A DNA stretch of 64,000 nt from Flavobacterium erciyesense (GCF_018069925.1 NZ_JAGPXB010000003.1:124001-188000), one strand, 5' to 3'; shown: positions 46,053 to 54,798, numbered from the stretch's first letter. Notes: generated from the letters alone by a model not told the origin. Numbers and translations: made by a program.

Positions 46053-46094
46053 AAAAAGGTACTAGTTAGAAATTTTTCTACTTAGTACCTTTTT
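46053..46094. terminator. Bidirectional terminator between FUSC gene and mqo
   Basis: AAAAAGGTACTA pairs with TAGTACCTTTTT, and an inner TAGAAA/TTTCTA stem extends the hairpin across a 2-base internal loop. It lies between convergent genes. Confidence 0.8.
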
Positions 46095-46112
46095 AATCAA
46101 AATGACAAAGTT

Positions 46113-47609
46113 TTAGTTCGTCAATTTCAGAACTTTAGATGTTTCTTCACGAACTTGCGCTAACAAAGCTGGATTTTCATTCAACTTTTGACCGTAAGAA
46201 GGAATCATTTTCTTTAATTTATCTTGCCATTCGGCTGTTTTCATTTCTTCTTTGTAACAACGACTTAACAAATCAATCATGATTGAAACTGCTGTTGAAG
46301 CTCCAGGTGATGCGCCTAATAAAACAGAAAGCGTTCCATCAGCAGTAGCGATAACCTCGGTACCAAATTCTAATACACCGCCTTCTTTTTCATCTTTTTT
46401 AATAACCTGAACACGTTGACCGGCACGTTCTAGAACCCAATCCTTAGATCTTGCTCCTGGCACATATTCACGCAAAGCATTAATCCTGTCTTTAGGAGAT
46501 TGGCGTACTTGTTCAATCAAATATTTGGTCAACGGAATATTTTTGATACCCGCAGCGATCATCGGAATGATATTATCTGGTTTAATCGAAAGAGGCAAAT
46601 CAGAATACGAACCATTTTTTAAGAAACGAGTTGAAAAACCTGCAAATGGACCAAAAAGCAATTGTTTTTCACCATTAATCATTCTAGAATCAATGTGAGG
46701 AACCGACATTGGTGGGGCACCCACACTTGCTTTTCCGTAAACTTTCGCTTCGTGTTTGGCAATTACGTCCGGATTGGTACATTTTAGCCATTGTCCGCTT
46801 ACTGGGAAACCTCCGTAACCTTTTCCTTCCGGAACATCAGCTTTTTCTAGCAAAGGTAATGAACCTCCACCAGCACCAATAAATACGAATTTCGTGTATG
46901 CTTTTCGTTTTTGTCCCGTAGCTAAATCGGTAATTTTAATTCGCCACGATTTATCATCACGCTGTTTTAATTTTTGAACTTCGTGATTAAAATGCATCGT
47001 AACGCCATCCATTTTGGTAAGATATTTAAAAATACTGCGTGTTAATTCTCCAAAATTCACATCAGTACCTAATGCCATCGATGTAGCTGCTACTTTTTCA
47101 CCTTCTTTTCTACCTTCCATCACAAGCGGCATCCAATTTTTAAGTTCGGCAACATCTTCGCTGTATACCATTTCTTTAAACAAAGGACTAGTTTGCAAAG
47201 CTGCAAATCTTGTTTTTAAGTATTGTACATTTTTTTCACCCCAAACAAAGCTCAGGTGTGGTATGCTTTTGATAAAATTTTCTGGAGAAGGCACCTTATT
47301 TTCTTGCACTAAATAAGCCCAAAATTGTCTAGAAACCTCAAATGATTCAGCAATACTGATGGCTTTATTGGGATTAATGCTACCATCTTCTGCTTCAGGA
47401 GTATAATTTAATTCACAAAAAGCAGAATGCCCAGTCCCTGCATTGTTCCATGCATCTGAACTTTCGGCAGCCGCCATATCTAATCGTTCGTAAATTTCTA
47501 TTTTAATATCCGGTTGTAATTCTTTCAGAATTAAACCTAGAGTAGCACTCATTATTCCAGCTCCAATAAGCACTACTTCACTATTTGTACGTATGGTTGT
47601 ATCAGACAT
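46113..47609 (-). CDS. mqo: Malate:quinone oxidoreductase
   Basis: Mqo is a peripheral membrane FAD enzyme that oxidises malate to oxaloacetate and passes electrons to quinone. The 498-residue protein has the N-terminal dinucleotide motif VVLIGAGIMSATLG, NNAGTGHSAFCELNYTP, the GGFPVSGQWL segment and the C-terminal LLGASPGASTAVSIM. Full length and all motifs fit Mqo. A TATCTTTG motif lies 17-25 bases upstream. Confidence 0.95.
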   Translation of the reverse strand: MSDTTIRTNSEVVLIGAGIMSATLGLILKELQPDIKIEIYERLDMAAAESSDAWNNAGTGHSAFCELNYTPEAEDGSINPNKAISIAESFEVSRQFWAYLVQENKVPSPENFIKSIPHLSFVWGEKNVQYLKTRFAALQTSPLFKEMVYSEDVAELKNWMPLVMEGRKEGEKVAATSMALGTDVNFGELTRSIFKYLTKMDGVTMHFNHEVQKLKQRDDKSWRIKITDLATGQKRKAYTKFVFIGAGGGSLPLLEKADVPEGKGYGGFPVSGQWLKCTNPDVIAKHEAKVYGKASVGAPPMSVPHIDSRMINGEKQLLFGPFAGFSTRFLKNGSYSDLPLSIKPDNIIPMIAAGIKNIPLTKYLIEQVRQSPKDRINALREYVPGARSKDWVLERAGQRVQVIKKDEKEGGVLEFGTEVIATADGTLSVLLGASPGASTAVSIMIDLLSRCYKEEMKTAEWQDKLKKMIPSYGQKLNENPALLAQVREETSKVLKLTN

Positions 47610-47626
47610 AACTCGGTTTTAGACTG

Positions 47627-47634
47627 CAAAGATA
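47627..47634 (-). promoter_or_regulatory. Promoter -7 element of mqo
   Basis: TATCTTTG on the minus strand, 18 bases before the ATG. The nearest upstream TTG is 13 bases away, shorter than usual. Confidence 0.5.
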
Positions 47635-47729
47635 AATCATATAATTGCAAAAAAAAGCATAAAATAAGGCCGAAAATCTACATTTTTCAAAACATTTTGG
47701 TTCGAAAACGTTATTTTTTCTTGAAAACG

Positions 47730-48143
47730 CTATTTTTTACGAGCTAAATAATCTTGCAACATAATTGTTGCTGAAATTTCATCAATCAAACCTTTATCCT
47801 GACGCTTCTTTTTACTCATTCCGCTATCAATCATCGTTTGAAATGCCATTTTTGAGGTAAAGCGTTCGTCCATTCTAATTACAGGCATATCTGGAAAGTG
47901 ATTGCTAAAATGAGTTACAAAACCTTTGATGATGGAAGCGCTTTCAGAAGGCTGTCCGTTCATTTGTTTGGGTTCTCCTATCAAAACCGCCTCAACTTTT
48001 TCTTTACTAAAATATTCTTTCAAAAAAGGAATAGCGGTGGCTGAAGGAATCGTTGTTAATCCTGATGCTATAATTTGCATTTCATCGGTAACTGCAATTC
48101 CAGTGCGTTTTTGACCGTAATCAATAGATAGAATTCTTGGCAT
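47730..48143 (-). CDS. ruvX: Putative Holliday junction resolvase RuvX/YqgF
   Basis: The 137-residue RNase H-fold protein begins MPRILSIDYGQKRTGIAVTD, with the catalytic Asp of SIDYG. It contains IGEPKQMNGQPSE, RMDERFTS and the C-terminal DEISATIMLQDYL. In E. coli YqgF acts in 16S rRNA 5' processing. I chose ATG 48143; an in-frame ATG at 48212 would place the promoter at 48158-48190 inside the gene and adds a non-conserved extension. Confidence 0.92.
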   Translation of the reverse strand: MPRILSIDYGQKRTGIAVTDEMQIIASGLTTIPSATAIPFLKEYFSKEKVEAVLIGEPKQMNGQPSESASIIKGFVTHFSNHFPDMPVIRMDERFTSKMAFQTMIDSGMSKKKRQDKGLIDEISATIMLQDYLARKK

Positions 48144-48157
48144 TGTTTTTTTTTTGA

Positions 48158-48190
48158 CAAAGATAAGTATTTGAATCAACTGAAAAACAA
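48158..48190 (-). promoter_or_regulatory. Promoter of ruvX
   Basis: On the minus strand, TTG (48188-48190) and TATCTTTG (48158-48165) are spaced by 22 bases. This fixes the ruvX start at 48143. Confidence 0.65.
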
Positions 48191-48296
48191 TGAAGATAGA
48201 TACTGATATCAATCTCTAAAAACGCTAGTTTTAATGCCGAAAGCAAAGACCTACAATAAAGTTAGAAATGTAACATTTTGATAGCAATTTGCTATT

Positions 48297-48324
48297 TTGC
48301 TTGTGTCTAAAATTGGTATATTTG
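48297..48324 (+). promoter_or_regulatory. Promoter of dapD
   Basis: TTG at 48297-48299 and TATATTTG at 48317-48324 are spaced by 17 bases. The expected start of transcription falls before ATG 48340, which excludes the upstream in-frame ATG at 48289. Confidence 0.65.
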
Positions 48325-48339
48325 CCAAAAATTTATAAC

Positions 48340-49155
48340 ATGAATCCATTACAAACAATTATAGAGCAAGCTTGGGAAAACCGAGCTTTATTGCAAGAAA
48401 CTACAACTACTGATGCCATCAGAGCGGTTATCGAGCTAGTTGACAACGGACAACTTCGCGTTGCTGAACCAGTTGCTGACGGATGGCAAGTAAACGAGTG
48501 GGTAAAGAAAGCGGTAGTAATGTACTTCCCTATTCAAAAAATGGAAACATGGGAATCTGGTATTTTTGAGTACCACGATAAAATGTTACTAAAAACAGGT
48601 TACGCCGAAAAAGGAATTCGTGTGGTTCCAAATGCTGTTGCACGTTACGGAGCTTACATTTCAAGTGGTGTAATTTTGATGCCAAGTTATGTAAATATTG
48701 GCGCTTATGTAGACGAAGGTACAATGGTAGATACGTGGGCAACTGTAGGTAGCTGTGCACAAATTGGTAAACATGTTCACTTGAGCGGTGGTGTTGGTAT
48801 TGGTGGTGTTTTAGAACCATTACAAGCTGCGCCAGTAATTATTGAGGACGGTGCTTTTATTGGATCTCGTTGTATTGTTGTTGAAGGTGTGCACGTAGGA
48901 AAAGAAGCGGTTTTGGGAGCAAATGTTTGCTTAACTGCCTCAACAAAAATCATTGACGTAACCGGAGAAACTCCAGTTGAAATGAAAGGATATGTACCGG
49001 CTCGTTCAGTAGTTATCCCAGGAAGCTATACTAAATCATTCCCTGCAGGAGATTTTCAAGTTCCTTGTGCATTAATCATCGGACAAAGAAAAGCTTCGAC
49101 TGATTTGAAAACATCTTTAAATGATGCTTTACGTGAATATAACGTAGCCGTATAA
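48340..49155 (+). CDS. dapD: 2,3,4,5-tetrahydropyridine-2,6-dicarboxylate N-succinyltransferase
   Basis: DapD succinylates tetrahydrodipicolinate in the lysine and diaminopimelate pathway, so it also feeds peptidoglycan synthesis. The 271-residue protein opens MNPLQTIIEQAWENR, has the conserved PNAVARYGAYISSGVILMPSYVNIGAYVDEGTMVD, and a left-handed beta-helix of hexapeptide repeats (IGKHVHLSGGVGIGGVLEP...). Length and motifs fit. Start chosen from the promoter at 48297-48324. Confidence 0.95.
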   Translation: MNPLQTIIEQAWENRALLQETTTTDAIRAVIELVDNGQLRVAEPVADGWQVNEWVKKAVVMYFPIQKMETWESGIFEYHDKMLLKTGYAEKGIRVVPNAVARYGAYISSGVILMPSYVNIGAYVDEGTMVDTWATVGSCAQIGKHVHLSGGVGIGGVLEPLQAAPVIIEDGAFIGSRCIVVEGVHVGKEAVLGANVCLTASTKIIDVTGETPVEMKGYVPARSVVIPGSYTKSFPAGDFQVPCALIIGQRKASTDLKTSLNDALREYNVAV

Positions 49156-49180
49156 ATTAATCTCTTTACTACTTATTCTA

Positions 49181-50164
49181 TTGGATATATCAATAATCAT
49201 TGTCAATTACCGCGGCTGGAAAGCGCTAGACGAGTGTTTAGAATCGCTAACAAAAATCAGTGAATCACAGCACTCTTTTGAGGTTATTGTGATTGACAAT
49301 TTTTCGAATGACGGTCAATTGCCGAACTTTCAAGTCAAATATCCACAGTTTATTTTTAAAGAAAACACAGGTAATAATGGTTTCTCTAATGGTTGCAACA
49401 CAGGTGCAAGCATGGCAAAGGGAAACCATTTCCTTTTTTTAAATCCTGATACCAAACTCACTACTGCAGCTTTAACTGTTTTGGTAGAAACTGCAATTGC
49501 GAAACCTGAAATTGGAATTTTATCTTGTTTGCAGATCAATGAAAATGATAAATACTACAAACAAAATAATTTGTTTCCAGCAGCAGGACGTTTTTTTGGT
49601 ATTTCGCGATCTATCTATCGTAAGTGGAATTCAAATACTTTAAAAAATCGATTTCAAAACACAAATGAATTGTTTTACCCTGATTGGGTGACTGGTGCTG
49701 TCGTAATGATCAGCAGAGCCTGGTTCGAACGAATTAATGGTTGGAACGAGGATTATTGGTTGTATTTTGAAGATGTTGATCTTTGCAAAAAAGCAGTTAA
49801 AATGGGAGCTAAAATAGCGGTGACTCGCAAAGCAACCATTTTTCATCAACATGGAGGCGCCTCCCGTTTGAATGTAGTTACCAAAGCGCTGACAAAAACA
49901 GAGGTTATCATCTCTAAACATACCTACATAAGCAATGAATTTACAGGCTTTACTAAGTCATATTTTCAATTCATATTAGTAGTAAGTGTATTACTTGAAA
50001 AAAGTATTTTATCCCTTTTTAGTTTGGTTTTATTTTTTGTTCCAAAACTAAAAGTACACCGACTCATGTTGCGAAATTTAACAATGTACTACAAACACGT
50101 TCTTCAAAACAAAACTTGGATTAGTCCACGCGCAATGAATTTTAAAAGAAAAAGTGTTCTTTAA
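49181..50164 (+). CDS. Family 2 glycosyltransferase
   Basis: The 327-residue protein starts with TTG, because no in-frame ATG lies upstream. It opens with a GT-A strand (MDISIIIVNYRGWKALDECL), has FLFLNPDTKL in place of the DxD metal site and WVTGAVVMISRAWFERINGWNEDYWLYFEDVDLCKKA, the usual GT2 acceptor region. Two hydrophobic segments near the C-terminus suggest membrane contact. It heads a run of surface-glycan genes (49181-53610), probably for lipopolysaccharide core or O-chain sugars. Confidence 0.88.
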   Translation: MDISIIIVNYRGWKALDECLESLTKISESQHSFEVIVIDNFSNDGQLPNFQVKYPQFIFKENTGNNGFSNGCNTGASMAKGNHFLFLNPDTKLTTAALTVLVETAIAKPEIGILSCLQINENDKYYKQNNLFPAAGRFFGISRSIYRKWNSNTLKNRFQNTNELFYPDWVTGAVVMISRAWFERINGWNEDYWLYFEDVDLCKKAVKMGAKIAVTRKATIFHQHGGASRLNVVTKALTKTEVIISKHTYISNEFTGFTKSYFQFILVVSVLLEKSILSLFSLVLFFVPKLKVHRLMLRNLTMYYKHVLQNKTWISPRAMNFKRKSVL

Positions 50165-50182
50165 ACCTACTTGATTGTTTCC

Positions 50183-51247
50183 ATGAAAATATTAGTAATT
50201 CAGCAAAAAATGATCGGTGATGTATTGGTAAGCTCTATTTTGTGTGATAATTTGCGCAAAGCGTATCCTACTGCACAAATTGATTACATGGTTTATCAAT
50301 CAACAACTCCAGTACTTGAAGGACATACGAGTTTTGATAAATTAATCCTATTCGAAAAAAAACATCAAAACAGCAGATGGGAATACTTCAAACTAATTCG
50401 ATCCATCCGAAAAGAGAAATATGACGTAGTTATTGACGCTTACTCGAAACTTGAAAGCTGGTTGGTCGTTTTATTTTCAGGTGCAACTAAAAAAATATCG
50501 TACTTGAAAAAAGGGCGCTCCTTTTTATACACTGATACTATTGTCAGACACGAGCAAGCCACGAGCAATGCGGGTCTAATTATAGAACAACGTTTATCAT
50601 TACTCAACCCATTACAATTGAATGTAAGCTTGGACAATTTCCCTAAAATTTATGTAGCTGAACATGAAAAAGTATTTGCAAAAAAACTGTTCGAAGAACA
50701 AGAAATTGATACAACAAAAAAAACAATAATGTTAAGTATTCTTGGTAGTAGCCAAGATAAAACTTATCCTTTGTCTTACATGGCGCAAGTGATAGATTTC
50801 ATTGCCTACCATTGTGATGCAAACCTACTTTTTAATTACATGCCTCAACAAAGCAGTGAAGCTACTGAACTATACGAGGCTTGTAAATCGAGTACTCAAA
50901 GTAAAATTTATCCAAAAGCAATTGGACACAGCATACGCGATTTTATTGCCATTATGAATGCTTGCGATTTTATTATTGGTAATGATGGTGGCGCTATTAA
51001 CATGGCAAAAGCACTCAACAAACCCTCATTTATTATCTTTTCTCCTTGGATTGATAAAAAAGGCTGGGCTACTTTTGAAGATGGAATTCGACATATATCT
51101 TTGCATTTGAAAGAATTCAAACCTGAATTGTTTTTATCAAGATCAGCAAAGGAAATCAAAAAAGAAAGTGACAATTTATACCAGAAATTTCACCCTGATT
51201 TAATTTTTCCTGCTCTAAAGAATTTTTTAAATACGCATACTAAATGA
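50183..51247 (+). CDS. Family 9 glycosyltransferase (heptosyltransferase-like)
   Basis: The 354-residue GT-B protein opens MKILVIQQKMIGDVLVSS, the ADP-heptose:LPS heptosyltransferase signature, and has FIIGNDGGAINMAKALNKPSF for donor binding. GT9 enzymes build the lipopolysaccharide inner core. I chose ATG 50183; an in-frame TTG at 50171 lies four codons earlier. It lies 18 bases after the previous glycosyltransferase gene, so the two are co-transcribed. Confidence 0.9.
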   Translation: MKILVIQQKMIGDVLVSSILCDNLRKAYPTAQIDYMVYQSTTPVLEGHTSFDKLILFEKKHQNSRWEYFKLIRSIRKEKYDVVIDAYSKLESWLVVLFSGATKKISYLKKGRSFLYTDTIVRHEQATSNAGLIIEQRLSLLNPLQLNVSLDNFPKIYVAEHEKVFAKKLFEEQEIDTTKKTIMLSILGSSQDKTYPLSYMAQVIDFIAYHCDANLLFNYMPQQSSEATELYEACKSSTQSKIYPKAIGHSIRDFIAIMNACDFIIGNDGGAINMAKALNKPSFIIFSPWIDKKGWATFEDGIRHISLHLKEFKPELFLSRSAKEIKKESDNLYQKFHPDLIFPALKNFLNTHTK

Positions 51248-51311
51248 ACTATTTGAGTGCAATTTCTCAAATACAAACGTTTACTTTTGTTTTTAAAACT
51301 AATCCTAGATA

Positions 51312-52097
51312 ATGACCACAGATTTCCCACTTGCTTTATCCGTTTTGATCATAACGCTAAATGAGGAGCAGCAAATGCCTACCTTATTGAGTGGGCTTGA
51401 TTTTGCAAGCGAAATTATAGTGGTTGATTCCTTTAGTACAGATGGTACAGCAGAAGTCTCCAAAGAGTTTTCTAAAGTAAAATTTTATCAAAATAAGTTT
51501 GAAAACTATGCTGCCCAGCGCAATTATGCATTATCATTAGCAAGCAATGATTGGGTTTTATTTCTCGATGCAGACGAACGTTTGACACCTGAATTGCAAA
51601 ACGAAATTAAAACTACTTTACAGAATCCTGCTGCAGTAGCGTATTTGTTTAGGCGCACATTTATGTTTGAAAATGAAACATTACACTTTAGTGGAAATCA
51701 AACCGATAAAATATTCAGGCTTTTTAACAAAAAATATGCTCAGTACGCCAATGATAAATTGGTACATGAAAAACTGCAGGTACGGGGTAAAATTGCTACT
51801 CTACGCCATCGATTGATTCACTATTCGTACACTGACTATAATTCATACAAAGCGAAAACAGTCAGATATGGTGAATTAAAGGCTCAGGAGAAGTTCTTAA
51901 AAAATGAAAAAGCGTTACTTGGCAGTTCTTTTTTTCATCCCCTCTATAATTTTTTATACAATTATATTGCTCGATTGGGTTTTTTAGATGGCAAAAAGGG
52001 ACTAATCATTTGTTACCTAAATGCTAATTCGGTTCGGGTGAGATATCAAAAATTAAAACAACTTTGGAAGGAATCAAATTTACCTCCAAAAAAGTAG
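51312..52097 (+). CDS. Family 2 glycosyltransferase (WaaE/KdtX-like)
   Basis: The 261-residue protein has the GT2 opening LSVLIITLNEEQQMPTLLSGL, IIVVDSFSTDGT and VLFLDADERLTPEL, and closely resembles the lipopolysaccharide core glucosyltransferase group. The C-terminus (FLDGKKGLIICYLNAN) includes a membrane-associated stretch seen in this group. A TACTTTTG motif at 51282-51289 may start a separate transcript. Its 3' end overlaps that of the next, convergent gene by 18 bases. Confidence 0.9.
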   Translation: MTTDFPLALSVLIITLNEEQQMPTLLSGLDFASEIIVVDSFSTDGTAEVSKEFSKVKFYQNKFENYAAQRNYALSLASNDWVLFLDADERLTPELQNEIKTTLQNPAAVAYLFRRTFMFENETLHFSGNQTDKIFRLFNKKYAQYANDKLVHEKLQVRGKIATLRHRLIHYSYTDYNSYKAKTVRYGELKAQEKFLKNEKALLGSSFFHPLYNFLYNYIARLGFLDGKKGLIICYLNANSVRVRYQKLKQLWKESNLPPKK

Positions 52098-52814
52098 TTT
52101 CTGCTTTCGAGCGCGCTTTCTATGAAATTTCGTTTGAAAATCAATAGTATAAAAATTCATTTTTGCAAAAACCTCGTCGTAAGGAATAGCAGCTAATTTG
52201 CTGTATTCATCACTCATAATTGCGATCATTTCTTCTTTTGGCGTAAGCCTAGAAAAGTTTTTCATACGCAAATCAAAACTCATTTCTCGATGAAAATTCA
52301 TTCGGTTTAAATCAACTAAATAAAAACTATAGCGGCCGTTGCCCTCGTTTTTTATGAGTGTGTTTCCGGGTGAATGATCTAAAAACTCGATTCCTTTTTC
52401 ATGCAACAAAAAAGTAAAAGCGGTAAATTGACGTAGAATATTTTCATGATCCGGATAATCAGGCTGCAGGACTAATTCTCGGTAAGTTAACTCTGTTTGT
52501 AAATGCGCACTTGCATAAAAACTAGATTGCAAACCCAACCAATTAAAATGTTCTACATAGCCCAAAGGTTGTGGTGTACCAATACCATTTTCTAACAATC
52601 GAGTAGCGTATTCATAAGAGCGTCGCGCTTTTGATTTGCGAAAATATTTGTACGCAATTTGATTAATAATATTTGGAATTTTGAATGATTTGATATTAAC
52701 CATCGCACCATCCACTGAAAATAATTTGATAATGTTTCGTTGACCATCACCAAAAACAGTTCCAGTGGTTTTAAAATTCTTTATGCAATCGGCTATAGAT
52801 TCAGAGACCTTCAT
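52080..52814 (-). CDS. Lipopolysaccharide kinase (Kdo/WaaP/InaA) family protein
   Basis: The 244-residue protein is kinase-like: a glycine-poor N-lobe, then the catalytic loop LDHSPGNTLI (HxxxGN) and the metal-binding aspartate in FYLVDLNRMNF. Relatives phosphorylate Kdo or heptose in lipopolysaccharide. The neighbouring glycosyltransferases support this. It lies 10 bases downstream of the DUF5672 gene on the same strand. Confidence 0.85.
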   Translation of the reverse strand: MKVSESIADCIKNFKTTGTVFGDGQRNIIKLFSVDGAMVNIKSFKIPNIINQIAYKYFRKSKARRSYEYATRLLENGIGTPQPLGYVEHFNWLGLQSSFYASAHLQTELTYRELVLQPDYPDHENILRQFTAFTFLLHEKGIEFLDHSPGNTLIKNEGNGRYSFYLVDLNRMNFHREMSFDLRMKNFSRLTPKEEMIAIMSDEYSKLAAIPYDEVFAKMNFYTIDFQTKFHRKRARKQKLLFWR

Positions 52815-52824
52815 TTTTTACTAA

Positions 52825-53610
52825 TTATTTTTTATACTGCTGTAAAAGTGGTTTCCAAAAATGGGTCACCTTATTTTTATTAATACCATGGCAACCAAAC
52901 GGCATTTGATTGTTATTGAGCTTCATGGCCAATTCAGGCTTTCTATCCATAGCAAAACCAAGCGCTTCTTGATACAGAGGAATTTTAAAATTTGGATATA
53001 ATTCTGGTACACGAATGGACCAAAACACATCTTCAATGGCGCATAAATCGCGTTCTTTATCGGCCAACAATTTTTTAATAGCGTCTTTTTGTTCGGTTGC
53101 TATTTTAAAGTGAGTAGCCGTTTTACGTAGTGAAAATCCACCATTGCCTACTTTATAAAAAATCACATCCCTTCTTTTAGTGCGGTGTGATTTAAATGGT
53201 TTTAGCAAAGCATTAATTTGTTTCAATGGGAATTTTTCTTGAGTTGCAATCCAAGGTGCACCAACATAATCATAGTCTTTAGCACACCATTGCGCCAACT
53301 GATCTGAAAAAACAAAGGCGTCCAACTGGTAAATTAAAATAAACTCCGACTCAATGAAACGTTCATAAAAAGTAGCCGAAAGTAACAACTCATTGTATCC
53401 ATCAATACTTTGAAAATAAGATTTTGGAAAATACTCGACCTGTACTTTTGGAAATTTACTAGTGATAAAACTTGTATCTAAACCTTCTGGTTGTACTAAA
53501 ACGATGTCATAATTAGACAAAACTGCGTGACATTGCAAAAAGGATTCTTCCTCCAATTCTCCAAAAAAACTTCTGTATACAGGAATAACTACTTTTACTT
53601 TTTGACTCAT
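52825..53610 (-). CDS. DUF5672 family protein (glycosyltransferase-like)
   Basis: The 261-residue protein matches DUF5672: VKVVIPVYRS opening, FILIYQLDAFVFSDQLAQWC with a DxD-like position, YDYVGAPW, GNGGFSLRK and the end FGCHGINKN. The family appears to have a GT-A-type fold and often lies in polysaccharide loci, but its reaction is not established. Probably co-transcribed with the Kdo-kinase-like gene. Confidence 0.82.
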   Translation of the reverse strand: MSQKVKVVIPVYRSFFGELEEESFLQCHAVLSNYDIVLVQPEGLDTSFITSKFPKVQVEYFPKSYFQSIDGYNELLLSATFYERFIESEFILIYQLDAFVFSDQLAQWCAKDYDYVGAPWIATQEKFPLKQINALLKPFKSHRTKRRDVIFYKVGNGGFSLRKTATHFKIATEQKDAIKKLLADKERDLCAIEDVFWSIRVPELYPNFKIPLYQEALGFAMDRKPELAMKLNNNQMPFGCHGINKNKVTHFWKPLLQQYKK

Positions 53611-53755
53611 TCGATCTTGGATTATTTATAACATACACCGACTTAAAAACAATTTTAAAGATGAATCATGTTATGAATTGACAAAAATAATCTTATAATT
53701 ATGAAAAACATATTTATTGAAAATTAAATTTATAGCAATCCTCTTGGATATTGCT

Positions 53756-53763
53756 TAATTTTG
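53756..53763 (+). promoter_or_regulatory. Candidate -7 element of tsaC
   Basis: TAATTTTG matches TAnnTTTG 22-29 bases before ATG 53785. No well-spaced TTG was found. Confidence 0.4.
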
Positions 53764-53784
53764 CATCGAATTTACCTCATAAAA

Positions 53785-54351
53785 ATGGATATTAACAACG
53801 AAATACACAAAGCTTACGAAGTTATCAAGGAAGGCGGAATTATCTTGTACCCTACTGATACCGTTTGGGGAATTGGCTGTGATGCCACTAATCCTGATGC
53901 CGTAGCCAAAATATACAAACTCAAACAAAGAGCCGAAACGCAAAGCATGATTGTATTGATGAATGGCGAAAAAATGATGTACAATGTTTTTAAGGACATT
54001 CCGGAAGTAGCTTGGCAAATAATAGATTTATCTGAAAAACCTACTACCTTAATCCTAGACAACCCGAGAAATGTAGCTCCTAACGTTATTTCGGCAGATA
54101 AATCGCTTGGTGTGCGTATAGTAAAAGAGCCATTTTGTTTTAAACTAATGGAGAAAATGAAAAAACCACTAGTTTCAACATCAGCAAATATCTCTGGCCA
54201 ACCCACTCCTATTGCATTCAAAGATATCAATCCAGAAATTATAAAAGGTGTGGACTATGTTGTAAATTTGCATCAAGATAAAATTGGAGGGAAACCATCA
54301 ACTATTATCAAATTAACGAGCGATTCGCAGGTTAAGGTTATTCGTAAATAA
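53785..54351 (+). CDS. tsaC: L-threonylcarbamoyladenylate synthase (Sua5/YrdC family)
   Basis: The enzyme makes threonylcarbamoyl-AMP for the t6A37 modification of tRNA. The 188-residue protein has the YrdC signature KEGGIILYPTDTVWGIGCDAT, KLKQRAETQSMIVL, and the C-terminal STSANISGQPTPIAFKDI. I chose ATG 53785 (MDINNEIHKAYE), which follows the -7 motif. The next chromosomal gene, cca, also acts on tRNA; the two are separated only by the inserted GxxExxY cassette. Confidence 0.92.
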   Translation: MDINNEIHKAYEVIKEGGIILYPTDTVWGIGCDATNPDAVAKIYKLKQRAETQSMIVLMNGEKMMYNVFKDIPEVAWQIIDLSEKPTTLILDNPRNVAPNVISADKSLGVRIVKEPFCFKLMEKMKKPLVSTSANISGQPTPIAFKDINPEIIKGVDYVVNLHQDKIGGKPSTIIKLTSDSQVKVIRK

Positions 54352-54357
54352 AATTTA

Positions 54358-54381
54358 ACCGCAAATTCGCAAATTATTTTT
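54358..54381 (+). repeat. Left terminal inverted repeat of GxxExxY cassette
   Basis: It begins ACCGCAAATTCGCAAATT and ends in ATTTTT. It contains the 8-base direct repeat CGCAAATT twice (54360-54375). It is the perfect complement of 54765-54788. Confidence 0.9.
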
Positions 54382-54388
54382 ATTCTAT

Positions 54389-54772
54389 ATGGAAGAATAT
54401 CTTTATAAAGATGAAAATTATAAAATAGTCGGCATTTTATTTGAAGTGCATAAAAATCTGGGGAAAGGTTTTTCTGAAATAGTGTATAAGGATGCCATTG
54501 AATATGAATTTCAGCAACAAAACATTCCATACCAAAGAGAAAAAGAGTTTTCTGTTTATTACAAAGACACTATTTTAAAACATAAATTTTATGCAGATTT
54601 TGTGGTTTACGATAAAATTATTCTCGAAATAAAAACTGTTGATTGTTTCAACAACAATCATTATAATCAATGTTTGAACTATTTAAAAGTATCTAAAAGC
54701 AAACTTGCTATACTTGCCAATTTTAACTTAACATCATTAGAATACAAACGCATCATAGATTCAAAAAAATAA
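54389..54772 (+). CDS. GxxExxY protein, PD-(D/E)XK nuclease-like
   Basis: The 127-residue protein has the family signature GFSEIVY at 27-33 (Gly27, Glu30, Tyr33) and a candidate PD-(D/E)XK core: Asp70 in FYADFVVY and Glu80-Ile-Lys82 in ILEIKTV. The end (SKSKLAILANFN) is also typical. The family is widespread, often in several copies per genome, and its function is not established; a DNA or RNA endonuclease is plausible. It sits alone inside the inverted-repeat cassette, and its stop codon is part of the right repeat. Confidence 0.9.
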   Translation: MEEYLYKDENYKIVGILFEVHKNLGKGFSEIVYKDAIEYEFQQQNIPYQREKEFSVYYKDTILKHKFYADFVVYDKIILEIKTVDCFNNNHYNQCLNYLKVSKSKLAILANFNLTSLEYKRIIDSKK

Positions 54773-54788
54773 TTTGCGAATTTGCGGT
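54765..54788 (-). repeat. Right terminal inverted repeat of GxxExxY cassette
   Basis: Perfect inverted copy of 54358-54381. It includes the TAA stop codon of the GxxExxY gene (54770-54772) and ends 10 bases before the cca start codon. Confidence 0.9.
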
Positions 54789-54798
54789 CATCAAAAAT

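Larger units (their letters stand above)
54358..54788 (+). mobile_element. 431-bp GxxExxY cassette with perfect 24-bp terminal inverted repeats
   Basis: The unit is bounded by a perfect 24-bp inverted repeat (54358-54381 and 54765-54788) and carries a single gene that fills it: the start is 7 bases inside the left repeat and the stop codon lies within the right repeat. Outside it, tsaC ends at 54351 and cca starts at 54799, so removal leaves a 17-base operon spacer. No target-site duplication is evident. No transposase is present; mobility is inference from structure. Confidence 0.65.

Noticed and set aside
48144..48212. N-terminal extension of ruvX from ATG 48212
   Set aside because: A good promoter (TTG-N22-TATCTTTG) lies within it, and the family starts at MPRILSIDYG.
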